From Albifimbria verrucaria (lineage: Eukaryota; Ascomycota; Sordariomycetes; Hypocreales; Stachybotryaceae), in contig JAHREC010000049.1 of NCBI GenBank assembly GCA_020081605.1, positions 4,278,001 to 4,342,000 of the forward strand: a DNA stretch of 64,000 bases. Reading direction: 5' to 3'. Shown piece by piece: positions 46,388-59,879 of this stretch. The notes under the pieces were generated by a model. That model was not told where the DNA came from. It searched no databases and saw nothing but the letters and a program-made list of their open reading frames with translations. Position 1 is the first letter of the stretch, and each line of letters starts with the position of its first letter. A program made the translations under genes and the position numbers.

Positions 46388-48815
46388 GTACATATTTCTA
46401 TTCACCACTGGTAGCCTCCCAAATATTCCCTGGCTCAATCCTGGTATTCCTACGGAGATGCCGTTTTAATGAGCTACTGTCTTGATGTTTTCAAGGATAA
46501 TATAGAAAGCCAAGACATTGGTAAAGGAAAGCGGGTACTTCGACACCCTGTATAGTTGTAATCCGTTTGTTCTCATTTGAGGAAATCCTTACATCTTGTT
46601 TCATGCTCCCATTCACAAGCCACTAGTAGCGGGGTAATCCACCACTGCACAGCGTAACATTCCTATTTCGAGTATCCCGAAATACGTAGGTGGGACCAAT
46701 GATCCTTTTCAGACCAGGGTAGTCAACTGTAACTCCACATGATGCATAAAAGACCGAAAAACCTAGATTGTTGAAATACTGGTAATCTTGCGACACCATC
46801 TTAGCGCTGGCTTCCAAAACGTGAGGGTGAGACAAGGAGAGAGATCGAATGTTTGCTGGAAGCTCGATCATAGCCATAATATATATGCCTCAAGTGTATT
46901 GATGATAACATGAAATGATTGTACTTGGCTAGAACAAAAGGGATGTTTTATTGAGCTGTGATTGTCTCCAGTGGGTAACAATATTTGCAAACTGTAGGTC
47001 TATCTCACGAGCAGCTTAAATTGATTGCACATTACGACCTAGTGATAATTGGACAATGTGCTCCAGCGTCGCTGTCTGCCACATGCATCGCTCGAGATGT
47101 GTCCTTCTAAGAACTGCCTCACGACTTTATGCTGTGTATGCCACAAACATACCACTAAATCACACATCTCCGTACGTTCGCGAAGCTGCAGGCGAGGTCA
47201 CATCTAGTACGAAGTGGGCTCAATGAGATTGTGGCACAAGGTAGATACTCCTAGCATCTCGATTTTATCGTTAAAACATATACTTTGTTATGCAAAGATG
47301 CTGTATAAGAAATAAATATAGTAATAGTTGGAAATAATTTAAAATAGTATATTGTACGTGGGGTAATAAAACAACCATGGTGCATCTACTGAGGCTATCG
47401 CTTTGTACACTAAAGGAGATGCGGCATGTTTCCTCACTCCCACAGTTACCACATCACATGAAACAACTCTGTGCTTGTCATATCTCGTATATACCAAGGG
47501 CCCAAAACTAAACTATGTGCGGGAAGGTAAACAGTTTAGACAGGTATAGATGCCCCTATCATATCCCATGAGAAATATATAGTTATCATTACCTGAGGTT
47601 CTTGATGGCTTTGAAATGGGTCAACTCTGATCGTCCCAAGTAGCGATGTTGTGGTGGCCATATCACAGGCCCTGTCATTAAGCATAATGATCAATGGTGA
47701 ATTGCCTAACTGCATGATGCGAGGATATGTTGGTTATATATGTTTACTTCATCTTCCAGTCACGTAATCAAACGGTCTTCCACTTACAATCCATGGCTCC
47801 GCCTGGCATTATATCCAGTTCTGTTGTGGTCCAAGCCTGAATCCAGGCAGGTATCTACACTTTGTTCTCTGATTAGTCTAAAAGCTCCTGCGCTCGCTCA
47901 ACAATGGTAATTTTCTTACTTATCAAGCAGCGTGTTTGGGCACCTGACATGACATCACAAAAAGTCTTACTTAGATATTGCCTAGCAGTACTGAATTCGT
48001 AGAAATTTTGGTTAGTCGAAACATTTTCGTCGTCACGTATGTAAGCGCTGCATGAAAATTGAGGCAACTATGATTTACATAATTTCCAATGATCTAGCCA
48101 TTGGGCTGCTCACCAGTCTTCTGACTGTACTTTTGTAATATGGATGTCAGAGTTCGGATGTAGAGTCATTCCATCTGCAGATGCAAACAAATTTTCTATC
48201 ATCTTTGATCATGTTGAGTAGTTTATTTACCTATTTATTTATTTATTTATTTTTACTGGTTTGAGGATAGATACCCACGCAGTGGTTAGTTCCGGAATTT
48301 ATTGCCTGATCGTTCTACCAAAAACCAAGTTGGTCTGAACTTTGCCACATCTACTCCACCTCACTGTCATGGCGTCAACAAGGCCTCGGGCTATTTCCGA
48401 GGCCAGGTTTTCGTCCATCTTTCGGATATATCCCAAGTAACAATGGGTTCTGAGCATGAAAGTAAAATACTCTTAACCTCCATCGACACGAGTCAATACA
48501 AGCACATACATGCGCAGTCTGTCCTCGTCATCTAGCCTTGAGACGACATGCCTTAGGACTATGTGGGCTTTGGGGGTTGTGGGTCAAAATGACCACGAAG
48601 AGATCGTCATACAGGTGTAGTCACGTACCAGTAAAATCTGTAAATATGGACTCCAACGCCTGGACAAGCTAATGATAACAAAGTAGTGTCGCACCAACAC
48701 AATAAGGGGTGGCCCACAATAACATTCGCGATCAGAAATCTCAGTTCCTGTTGGGAAAGAATCTCTCCAATGCGGTCCATTCACCACACTGGCATTATAG
48801 GGTACTGCCGGCAAA
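46388..48815. other. Intergenic region, about 2.4 kb
   Basis: Mostly AT-rich with no recognisable gene. A minus-strand frame at 46623-46877 (84 codons, starting MAMIELPANIRSLSLSHPHV) has protein-like composition, but no signal peptide and no family; it may be a short gene or chance. A TATT microsatellite (about five units) lies at 48230-48255. Confidence 0.4.
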
Positions 48816-50804
48816 ATGGATGGAATTCCTCTATCGCCATCGCAAAGGAGCACGTCCAGCTACGAGCTCCCTTATTTTAAGGACACACAATCTTCAGTAA
48901 ACCTTCAGCAGCAAGCGTCGTTAACTGAGAGAGTTGGACCAAGCGTGCCATGGAGGACAGGATTTTTAACGAGGTTCCCGTTTTGGGGATTCGGATCATG
49001 GTGTCTTTCTCTGCTATGTAAGTGCTGTGCTGGTACCATGAACAACTACAATTAACTCCCTTACTCGCAGCCACTATCGCCGGCATACTTATCCTCGTCC
49101 TCAGTGATGGAGTTCCTGTCGATAATTGGAATAGTCGCTTGCAGCCGACCGTGTGGCTCGCCTTGACTTCTACCCTCACAGGTGCCTTGCTGGCACATGC
49201 TTTTACGGAAGCAGCTGCAATTTCATGGTGGAGAAAGGCTATTGGTCCAACAAGTGTAAGATGTTTTCCATCGAATATATCTGAACGGGTCATTGATCGG
49301 CATAGTTGGAAGAGCTTCACAACTCATACGAGTCATCTACCAACCTGCTCATTGCGTGCTGGAATTTCTTTCGAATGCGTGCCAAAATGATTGGTTTTGG
49401 TAAGTCTTGACACAAAAGACATTTGTATCGGGCCACTAATTCTTCCAGCTTCGATAATAATGACTTTGTCTGCTATCCGAGGTCCTCTGATGCAAAGAGC
49501 ATCATTAACAGCCAACACGTTCAAAACGACGAGCGGCACTATGGACTTTCATATCGCGCAAGAGTTGCCTGAAAATTATGGAGCTATTTTGACGGGCCGA
49601 ACCAGGAGGTATCACTATTAACACGTAATTTCAGTGATATTGCTCAGGCATACAGCAACCGAGATGGCATGATGGCCTTTGGAACAACGTGCAACAATTG
49701 CACGACAAACGTCAAGGCTCGTATTTGCCTCTCACTATGATGGTTCTTAACTAATGATATTTAGTCATTCGGCTTCAAAACTAATTGCAGCACTTCTCGA
49801 AGAGACTTTGACCTTGACATCTCGAATGGAGACCTCGGGAGCGCCATGAGTGGCGCATATCTGTTCCAGGTGAACGTCACAGAATACAGAGAGGCAGAAA
49901 CTATTCAATCCAAAGACGGATCGTTCATACGACTTACTACACTCTTTAAGGACACCGCTGCGTGCAAAGACTATCTATCTATACAAACTTGCGACCTCCA
50001 TGGCGGCATCACAAAAGTGCCAATCAGGATAAATAGCGGAGAGGTTGTGCTCGCAGGGACTTGGAAAGACGACGAATTTATTGAGACAAAGTGAGTAATC
50101 AAGTCCCTTGTAAATGAAATCGTTTCGGCTAATTCTTGAACTATAGGTACATGCTCCCTTTAGGTTTGAAGGATGCCAATCTAATAGGAGGCTTTACCAC
50201 GGTCTTGTCAGCTATTTACGGCTCTTCGGCCTGGATGCATTTTGCAGGCGCTCGAGGTTGGAATATTGTCACACAAGGACTTCCGTCTACCCAATACATG
50301 GTGCAAAATGACACTCTTCCTTCATGCGCTGATAAATGGTCAAATCCAATGGACGACTTGATCGAAGTAGCAAGAGAGCTAGGTTTCCGGGCGAGTCTAA
50401 AGTACGCGCAGACCAACAGTTCCGACACTCAACATGTCGAATATGAAAGTGGACTTACAGTTCTTGTCTATGTTACGGACTATAATAAAATGGCCGCTGC
50501 GATTGTTGTATCCATTGTGGGGATTCTGGCTGTTTTGCCCGTCTTCTGGGGTTGGTGGGAACTTGGTCGTAATGTCACAATGAATCCTTTAGAAATTGCC
50601 AGCGCCTTCGAGAGGATGAGCAGCGAAGGAGCATATTCAATGGTACCGATCCTAATGGAGATGCAAGTCATATTGTCAAAGGTGCGTCAACGATTGGTAA
50701 AATCCAATATGGCGCCCTGGATGGACAGTATGGGGTTAGACTTGGATTTGCGCGAGCAAGCTACAATAAGAAAGCCAGGGAATGGAGAGAGGTTTGTGTG
50801 TTAA
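48816..50804 (+). CDS. DUF3176-type fungal membrane protein
   Basis: About 580 residues. Exons 48816-49017, 49071-49255, 49306-49399, 49449-49716, 49765-50090 and 50147-50804. A Ser/Gln-rich cytosolic N-terminus precedes the first helix. The block LQPTVWLALTSTLTGALL followed by AISWWRKAIGPTSLEELH is characteristic of this family of fungal membrane proteins. A long Cys-containing extracellular part (TTCNNCTTNV, FGFKTNCS, CKDYLSIQTC) leads to a last helix, AAIVVSIVGILAVLPVFWGW. One base is lost near 49600-49606; restored, it reads GRTQEVSLLTRNFSDIA and removes an otherwise impossible 26-bp intron. The donor of the fourth intron is GCTCGT (49717), GC-type or disturbed. Function unknown. Confidence 0.78.
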
Positions 50805-52118
50805 GACTCACGACATAAATTGTGAAGTTACAAGGTCTCTATGTATTTAATTTTATTCTCTCTCACCACAATGTCTAATTCACGCCAATCTCCGTCTCTC
50901 GCGATTGATCATGCAGTATAGTTTCGTCGTAGACAATGCTACATTAAGAAAACAAAAGTTTTACCTACCTCGTGATTCCTTTTCAGATAAAGGCTTTCAT
51001 TAGTTAGAATCCTAGGAATTATATACATTAAATCATAAATTTATCATTATGTTATAACAAAGTTATTATATTTTTAGCTGTTTATTGTTCGTTATGTGGT
51101 TGGTTATTTGTCCAGATATCTGCGCTCGATATACGGAACGTTGGTCCTCCCACTGTAGTTAATAGAAGTCGAAGTGCGACACGATGACCTAAGTTCATAC
51201 AGCTCACGCCGAAACGAGTCGGTGGCTACTTATCGATTGGGCTGGTCCCGTAATCTAGCGGACATGCGGTGGGCAGATAGATTCAGCTTCAGTGTATCGA
51301 GCGAGCCCTTAAGCAATTCATGCGACTTTGAATATTGTCACCCCTCTCGAGACAGCACAAAGACACTACAATTAACATTGATAGTTCTGAGCTGTGCTTT
51401 TGAGTTCAATTTTACGTAGCAACGTTTATCCAAACATGTTTAAGAATGCAATTGGTGATCATGGGACAATGTTTTGAGCATACCCATTTTAGCCTATACG
51501 GATTGGCGGAGAAGCTGGATGGCACAGCCTCGGCTTAATTTTGCAGGCAATATCTGCCTCCGCCGCATTGTTATTTTACTGTTTCAATGTTCCGATACCT
51601 GACTATGGAAGTCCGTCTGTGGGCTATCGTGACCAATAACTTACTATCAGTCCAACAGTGCCCGCACTCTCAAATACACAAAGGCTGAAGCCTCATGTCC
51701 CAATTCATATGCGGGATCTTTGCGCCCTTTCCCGATTTATGGACATGCACGGAGCTTTCAGTGGGTAGCTTATAACCAGTAGTGCCGAACTATGCTATTA
51801 TCGGCCCTGTGTGTGCCTCCGAGGTTCGGATCCGGCTTGGCACCGTTGCACTCGATCCTAGGCTTGGCGGCCCGAAGAACAATGCGGACTCAGTCTGCAT
51901 TTGATTCGCGGAGAAAGTCAACCTTACCCTGCTGGCCCGGCAATATCGGCATCGCCTCTCAATGTTTCAAAAGCTGCATCCAAATGCCAAGTCAAGGGTT
52001 CGCAGTATAAATGCTTGGCAGTTAAGTCCATAATCTAGGCTTTGCCAGCTCAGCCCACATCAGTTGTCTTTGAGGCGAGTGCTTTGATTCTGGTTATATC
52101 GTGATATCTTTCTCTATC
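50805..52118. other. Intergenic region; cellulase promoter
   Basis: 1.3 kb with no gene recognised; 51000-51080 is AT-rich. The 3' half is the promoter of the GH7 gene. Confidence 0.45.
52006..52011 (+). promoter_or_regulatory. TATA box of the GH7 gene
   Basis: TATAAA, 113 bp before the ATG at 52119. Confidence 0.6.
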
Positions 52119-53666
52119 ATGTCTATCAGAGTGGCAGGCGTCCTCGCCTTTGCGGCGGCGGCTTTAGTCAAAGCTCAGAACCCGGATGACACAGCTGAGG
52201 TTCACCCCAAGCTTACTACTTACAAATGTACCACAGCTGGTGGATGCAAAGCGCAAGACACATCTCTTGTCATTGATTGGAACTATCATTGGTTCCACAC
52301 CAGCGACTGGCTGTCATGTACGACCAATACAGGGGTTAACTCAACACTTTGCCCAGACACAGCAACTTGTGCAAAGAATTGCCAAGTCCAAGGGGACGCG
52401 AACTACACGGCCAATGGTGTTACTACTTCTGGTGACTCGCTGACCATGCACCAATACACAAATGGTGCCAACGGAATTCAGAATGCCTCTCCTCGACTCT
52501 ACCTCCTCGGTCCTGATGGCAACTACCCGCAAGTTCAACTACTTGGCCAAGAGCTGACTTTCACTGTCGACTTATCAACCTTGCCATGTGGAGAGAACGG
52601 TGCTCTGTACCTCTCTGAAATGGATGCGACAGGTGGACGAAACCAGTACAACACCGGAGGTGCCAATTACGGTTCCGGTTATTGTGATGCGCAGTGTCCT
52701 GTGCAAACTTGGCGTAATGGAACGCTGAATACTTCTGGCGCCGGTTTCTGCTGCAACGAGATGGATATCTTGGAGGCCAACTCGCGTGCTATTGCTTTCA
52801 CACCACACCCCTGCACTGAGACCGACTGTGACAAGAGTGGATGCGGTTTCAATCCTTATGCCCAAGGCTTCAAGAATTACTACGGCCCCGGAGGAAGCGT
52901 CGACACGAAGAAACCATTCACTGTGGTGACTCAGTTTATCACCAACGACGGAACGACAAAGGGAACCCTAACCAAGATCACACGAAAGTACATCCAGAAT
53001 GGGAAGCTTATCGCTAGTGCAGTTTCTGGAGGGATACCATCACTGCTGAAGGCTGCTTGGCCTCCGGCACCGCCGCACCTTTTGGTGGCCTCACCACAAT
53101 GGGCGAAGCCCTTGGTAGAGGAATGACACTTATATTTGCGATTTGGAACGATAACAGCCAGTTTATGAACTGGCTCGACAGCGGCAACAACGGCCCTTGC
53201 AGCAGCACTGAAGGTGACCCAGCCCTTATCCAAAAGAACAATCCAGACACGCACGTCGTCTTCAGCAACATTCGTTGGGGTGATATTGGCTCAACTTTTA
53301 CCACCTCCGGCGTTGACCCGATCAGCACCACCAAGACATCGACAACAACTAAGGCAACAACAACCACAAAGGCTACAACCACAAGCAAGCAGGTGAGAAC
53401 CTCTTATCCATCTGGGGCTACGTCCAGCCCCTCTGGGAAAGCATAGACATATTGACAGTTTTCTGCTTCTAGACCTCAACCACCACTTCGAGTTCGGGCC
53501 CTGTCCAAACCCACTACGGTCAATGTGGTGGCAACAATTACTCAGGCCCCAAAATCTGCGCAAGTCCTTACAAGTGCACCTACGCCAATGACTGTAAGCA
53601 TTTCTATTCACCCGCTGCATTTTTTAATGATACTAAATATTTCTAGGGTACTCGCAATGCTTGTAA
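52119..53666 (+). CDS. GH7 endo-beta-1,4-glucanase with C-terminal CBM1
   Basis: About 470 residues; signal peptide [19 protein letters not shown]. Exons 52119-53392, 53473-53593 and 53647-53666. The catalytic triad motif is [15 protein letters not shown] (E-x-D-x-x-E). The ILEANSRA form, CGFNPYAQG and [16 protein letters not shown] match the endoglucanase I branch of GH7 rather than cellobiohydrolase I, as does the shorter chain. A Thr/Lys-rich linker leads to a CBM1 with [15 protein letters not shown] and the last exon WYSQCL. One base is lost in G3 at 53031-53033; restored, it gives [11 protein letters not shown]. Secreted, cuts cellulose internally. Confidence 0.93.
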
Positions 53667-54566
53667 GAGTCGAATATTCCAGCTGGAGGTAACGCATGCA
53701 CTATGTAAAGAGAATACAGTGGTGCTCAAGGTCATAATTCGAATGTATATAACACAATTTGTCAGGGCAATCTGTAGATACATGCAATGCTGCCACGCAT
53801 ATCATCTGGACTTCAAACGTGAACACAATTCCAGACTCGAGAAAACCACGCTCTTCGGGCACGAACTTAACCATCCAAATATCCATCCGCACAGGTACAT
53901 GTCAAGCAGGCCATGAAGCAAACAATTGCAAGAGTCAACCAGATTAGAGTTGATATCCGACCCTCGAAGCCCATTTATAAAGCAAGTCGACACTCACTTG
54001 CGTCCGCTCACATGAGTGTCATTTCACGAGGATCGAATTTTGCGTCATCAATTCCTCGTGGTCCGATTTCGTCGCACTCCGCATCTACAGGGCGTGGTGA
54101 CAAGTCAAAGCCTGCCATGTTTGAACCAATCATTCTCGTTCTTACGTGGGTCGAGCTGCTTGAATGTCCACTCACCAGCTAGCGGCGTGTGAGAAGAGCG
54201 TTCCGAAATATGGAGCAAGGCCTAGACAATTCTGGCGCTAGATGATTTGCATTTCTACCCTTGACACTACCCTCTTGGTCCTCGTACATTTCCTCTTCCA
54301 CCAATATCAGTGGCAGTGACGACTAATAGTTCCCGCAGGCAGTCGATCACTGCAGTCAATTAATCAAAGCTTTGCCGCTCCTGGGATGAGCAGTTATCGT
54401 CTAGTCTGCTGGATGCCTACAATATTGATGGGTCCAAGGCCAGAAGTAGTCATTCGCCGACTCTCATGTCAAACGAAGCCGGCTTCAAAACAGGTCTTTC
54501 ACCAGGCAATCTTGTGAAGAGAATAGGCTTCCTTTAACGCATGGACTAGAGATTGATTATAGCAAT
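53667..54566. other. Intergenic region
   Basis: 3' flank of GH7 and promoter of the homeobox gene. No further gene seen. Confidence 0.4.
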
Positions 54567-57287
54567 ATGTTCATGCCGAATGCCTCACCAACAGATGACG
54601 CGTCGGCGCAACATGACTCCAGCCCCCACGGGGATTGGAACCAATTGCTAGACAGCCTTCGCAACTCTAACGGCGCGAGCCTCTTTCCAGAGCTTGGGGA
54701 ACAAGGAAATATTGATCCGCTGTCAGTAGTCCCAAACCTATCTGGCATTGTGTCGGTAGACAACTCAGGGCCATGCACGCCCAGTGAAATGGCTTCGGTC
54801 GCCTCGTTCGGTCCAGACGGCATGAGGGATTCTCCACGACCCAAAAGTTGCTCGGGAATTCTGTCCCAACTGCGACAAAAACAGGGCGCCGACTCACAAC
54901 ACAAAGTGTTCGGCTTCTTAATCAATGGCTGCTAGACCACAGAGAGTGGCCGTACCCGACCGAACAAGAGAAGCAGGAACTTCAGGATCGAACTGGGCTG
55001 ACAAAGGCACAAATTATCAATTGGTTCGCCAATGCACGACGACGTGGCAAGGTTCCGCCTTCGCATTCTTCAGTCGATAGTGGTCGAGCACGGGTGATAG
55101 ATGTGCCTGCTAGACCAGGGACACCTGCCATTTTGAACTCAGTGTCGTTGAAAAGCCCGATGCAAAGATGGGTCGAGTCACCGCCTGAACACGAGCCAGC
55201 TTCTGTCGCTGCTATCTCCCAAGCAGTAGCATCTAGTTACAGGCGTTCATCACAAACCATAAGCCCGTTTGAGCGTGGCTCTACACCATCAGCCCGAAGC
55301 GTGAACACCTCTTTCTCAAGCGGAGAATCCTTTGTGTCATCCCGCGGCAGCTTTTCGTCTTTCGGATCGCTGGCACCTTATAGCCGCTCCCGGAGGAAGA
55401 AGAGGCATCGGAGATATGGTCATGAGTCAACAGCAAGGTCATCAAGAAAGTTATACCAATGCACTTTCTGTACTGAATGCTTCAACACAAAATTTGACTG
55501 GCAACGGCATGAAAACTCACTTCATCTCCCACTAGAGCGATGGGTGTGTATGCCCAATGGTCCATGTTACCATAACGAGGACTATGGTGCGGACTGTTGT
55601 GTATTCTGCGACGTACCGAACCCGGACGAGGTCCATTTCAAAACACACAATAGTAAAGAGTGTCAACGAAGACCAGAGAACGAGCGCATCTTTACTCGAA
55701 AGGACCATTTGAGGCAGCACCTTAGACTATTCCACAATGCCAAATTCTCAGATACGCCAATGAAGTATTGGAAAACCCCAATGCCGAAAATTCGTTCACG
55801 GTGTGGTTTCTGTGGGTTGGCCATGGAGACATGGGAAGACCGTGTTCATCACCTGGGAGATCATTTCAAAAATGGCAAAACAATGGCCGATTGGGTAGGC
55901 GATTGGGGCTTTGATCCCGAAGTCCTTGAGTTGCTAGAGAAGTCCATCCCACCATGTACGTGATTATGTTCCTTGTCACGTTTCGTTTCCTAACAGACAG
56001 TAGATTTCATTGAAACGGAAAGAAATACGCCGTTTCCTTTCGAAGCAAGCAAGGACCTTCTGGAGACACCGCCAAGCGCATACGAGCTACTGAAGCTCGA
56101 GCTTTCATACTTCATGCAAAATCACTTCCACTTTAAGGCCCGCTTACCGACGTCGGATGAGATGCACCTTGAAGCATGTAGAATCATATTAGCATCCGAG
56201 ACTGTCCCCGCAAACGAGGTACAACCAATGTCGTGGCTGCGTGATGTTATCACATCATGTGAAGTGATTCTACAGAATGCTCGTCTTAAAGCTGTGCGAT
56301 CACCAGCAGAAGGGAGGCTTCACGTGCTTAAAATCAATGGAAAGGACAATCTCTTTGATGATTGTGAGTTTGAAACCCAGCTTTGTACATATGTGGAATT
56401 GCAAAAACTTTTGGATCACGAGATCACCTCCAAGGAGCTGCAACAAGAAGCATGTCGTATCGTGGGACAGGTTGAAGACAAGTCGTCTACTCCGTCTGAT
56501 TTCATTGCATCGTGGCTCATTAAATTGATGAATTCATCAACAAACTGGCTCACTGCTTTCCGGCAAAGATTGAGACTTCCACCAAGTACCAGCATGGAAG
56601 ATGAAAATACCAACCCTCACCCTAATGAAACAATCCACGATTATAGTTCTTTGGAGCAGAAATTATCGGAGTATCTACTTCTTCAAAGAACTATGGGCCA
56701 CGAACCTACAGATCCTGAACTACGGCGTCAGGCACGGATCATCATATATCTATCAGACGAAGGCTGGGGGCAGACTGCAGCTGATGATGAGTACTGGATA
56801 ACAGGCTTCAAGCAGCGCCACCAGCCTTCCGAATTTGCAGCTGGGATCTCATCATCCACACAGATTCAACAAAACAATCATCTCGTGCCCCAACTTCCTG
56901 TTGATTTGACAAACATCGATACATCTGCAAGGTTTATCCCGCATTCTTCAAGAACCGAGCAATATCTCGTCGCAGCTGCCAAGTCGCTGGTCCAGAAACC
57001 CGGAAGTTTACTTTTAAACGATGCAAATTACTACCAGTGGATCAAGGAAGAGCTGAAAAGATGGGTTACAGCCACCATGTCGCCTCACAATCCAGCCTGC
57101 CATATTCCATCAGACAAAGAGATTCAGCACTATGCTCGGTGGGTATCATATAATGAGTCAGTAAGCGTACCCTTCCTTTCGGATCTCTTACTAAATCAGT
57201 TGTAGTGACGACCCTTTCAATAACACTGTTGCCGATAATGAGGTCTGGTTACTAGCATTCAAGCGTGAAGTAGGCATTCTCGAATAA
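54567..57287 (+). CDS. Homeobox (KN) and C2H2 zinc-finger transcription factor
   Basis: About 875 residues. Exons 54567-55955, 56001-57156 and 57206-57287. After an acidic, Ser-rich N-terminus comes a KN-type homeodomain at about residues 105-160: WLLDHREWPYPTEQEKQEL and TGLTKAQIINWFANARRR. A Ser-rich linker precedes a zinc-finger region (YQCTFCTECFNTKFDWQRHE, then FTRKDHLRQHLRLFH and SRCGFCGLAMETWEDRVHH). The C-terminal half is helical with repeated LEQKLSEYLLLQR and FIASWLIKL-like segments and ends ADNEVWLLAFKREVGILE. The frame around 54840-54900 is disturbed: one loss explains it, but a third frame reads REFCPNCDKNRA, so several indels may be present. A nuclear regulator of unknown targets. 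Confidence 0.85.
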
Positions 57288-58419
57288 TTTCTTCGAAAGC
57301 ATTTACTAGCTATGACAAAAAGGCACTCCAAGAGTGCAACGGATCGAATGAGCAGCGCCGGTTTGGGCTGCTCCAATTAAAAATGACGGATTGGAGAACC
57401 AGTCCAAGTAGTAAACTTGGCGGGCAGATTTCCTGGAGGAATTAAGATGCTACCCCGAAAATGAGGATGATAGTCCACAAGATGGCTGTGACTAGATGAG
57501 TTCTTTGGGAGATAAATAACGTTAAATAATAGCTGCAGCTAAGTCTTGGTCTCCGCAGTTTAAAAGACATTTTGCTGCGGCCAAAAATCCGCTCCACTCA
57601 TCTCAAGGCCACAATCATGATAACTTAGTCAAATATGGAATAGATAATATAGAGAAAAAAAGGAGGGTCCCTAGTCCCTACTCAAAAGAAAAGAAGGCCG
57701 AATTATCTTTGATGGTACTAAAAGTTTCGGGAAAGCTAAGCTAAGCAACAACTTGCAAATTTATTCCCAAGACAACAGCATCTAGGCAATATTGAGTAGT
57801 TGGAATTTGCTTACTCGAAGGGTTAGATTACTTTCTAACTATGTGGGCGTAATGCTCAAATGCTTTTGTGCATCACAATCAGGGCATGTCATTTGATGAG
57901 CCAAATATCTCGATGCCCCTCTTATTTTATCGGTCAGATCATCATAGCAAGTTTCTCCAGTTTCCATAAAATAAGTGCTGTTCACGCGCAAGAACATAAC
58001 CCAGTAGCTCGTCAAACTCCCAGTACATTCCCCAGCACTTAAACCGCTTCTGGCAAGGCCCAGAAGGCCAAGACGGCATGAATATCCGATCGCTAGCCAT
58101 GGCCAACCCATGCTCTGTGGACTTTCACAAGAGGCTCACATCTCTAGCATGCTTAACAGGTTTGCTTAGACCCAGTCTTTTTCGGACTTAGATTTCCCAT
58201 CCAACCGGACCCCGGTTTCAGCTCAGCTTCCCAAATTTCTATCTCATTAGTCTATTCCTTACTCCGCAACTTTATTGATGGATGGAGAAGCGGGTGAAAA
58301 GCTGGGGAATATCCCTTGTGAGCTGTGTCGAAGAAGGTTATATAATCTCCACGATCAACCCTTCAAAATGGAAGGAGGGCTGTTTGAAGTGCCACATCTT
58401 CTGGTTCTATCGTTGCAAC
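57288..58419. other. Intergenic region; promoter of the second GH28
   Basis: No gene recognised in 1.1 kb. An A/G-rich stretch lies at 57640-57700. Confidence 0.45.
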
Positions 58420-59879
58420 ATGACATCCCTTAAGAGCCTTACTCTGGCATTGCTGGCGTCTGTGGCCTCTGCGGCCTGTCGCAAAACATGTGTCGTACCA
58501 TCCTCCAATGGCACCGAGTCTGACTCTCCCGCCATTCAAGAGACATTTGACCGCTGTTCAAAAGATTCCACTATTCTTTTTGAAAAGAATGTTGATTACA
58601 ATGTGTTCGAACCCATCGCTGCACTTAAATTGGACAATGTCATTATCTCTGTTCAGGGCAACCTCCACCTCCCCAAGATATTCCTACAGTTCAAAGATTG
58701 TCGCCGATAACGGCGGCAGAGTCGAATGGTTCGAGTTCAAGGGTAAAAATGTCCAATATATTGGTTCAGAAGATGTACATCATCCATCATTGATAATATT
58801 GATACTCATAAGTGCTGACCATTTCACACGCAGATCACGACAGGATGGATTTATAGCTACGGCCAGGCCTGGTGGAAGGCTAACCCTCCTGGAGGGACTG
58901 GAATTGCCAATCGACCCCATCTCATGCGCTTGACTTTCACCAATGGAGTTATTAAACATCTTAAATCACACAAGCCAATTGGTTGGAACGTCTCTGTGAA
59001 GGGATCGAACATTACTATTTCTGATGCCGTTATTGATGCAGTGTCAGAAGATTGGAGCTTCCCTTTCAACACCGATGGCTTTGGAATTGGTGCTACTGAT
59101 GTCTTCGTTACTGACTGCGTCATCTACAATGGTGACGACGCATTCGCAATTAACGACGGTGCTCACAACGTTCACGTCCAACGCAGTACTATCGGTTACG
59201 AAACTCACGGCATGAGCATCGGTTCTCTGGGCTCTGATGTCAATAAGTTCTACAATGTCTCTAACATTCACTTCGATGATATCACTGTGGCTGGAGGTCT
59301 TTATGCTGCTCGTTTCAAATCCTGGGCGGGAGGCAAGGTGGGCGCTCATGTCGCACCAAATTGTGCAACTTTCTAACGTGGTGACTTCTAGGGTTTGACC
59401 GAAAATGTATCATGGACGAATATTCACACCGCCAACGTAACATTCCCCATCTTTATCACCCAAACCTACACAGATCAGGGCAAGGTTGATGGCACACGAC
59501 CTAACAACTCTTCCGTCGTTATGCGTAACTTCAAGTGGGAAAACTGGACTGGCTCAATCAACAGCTATAACCCTGGCGATGGATCGTGCGCTTCTAACGT
59601 AAGTGCCCATCTTCCAAAACTTCTGTCAGCCACTGATACTAATTTGATATGCAGCCCTGTTGGTACAATGTCGGCCTGCCAAACCTTCAGCACAACGAAG
59701 CCATTATCATTGAGTGCAATGAAAAGGATTCTTGTATCAACTTTGAGCTTGAAAACATCCGTTTGTACCCACAAGACATGTCGAATCTTCCAACCGTCAT
59801 TTGCGAAAATGTCGAGGCCGATCTCAACCCTAAATTTGGCATTCCATGCCGTAACGGGACTTTCGTTCCGCCGTCTTAA
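58420..59879 (+). CDS. GH28 family glycoside hydrolase (pectinase), secreted
   Basis: About 430 residues, signal peptide MTSLKSLTLALLASVASAAC. Exons 58420-58774, 58834-59337, 59392-59598 and 59655-59879. Active-site blocks are complete: NRPHLMRLTF, FNTDGFGIG, YNGDDAFAIN, YETHGMSIGSLG and AARFKSWAGG. F-K-S-W replaces the usual R-I-K block, and the wide N-terminal domain with WFEFKGKNVQYIGS suggests an exo-acting or xylogalacturonan/rhamnogalacturonan-directed branch; the exact specificity cannot be fixed. In exon 1 a net two-base loss near 58677-58682 is needed (LHLPK, then YSSKIVADNGGRVEWF). Distinct from the exopolygalacturonase at 12109. Confidence 0.88.

Noticed and set aside
49605..49630. 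26-bp intron in the DUF3176 gene
   Set aside because: Too short to splice; one missing base gives continuous protein through the same stretch.
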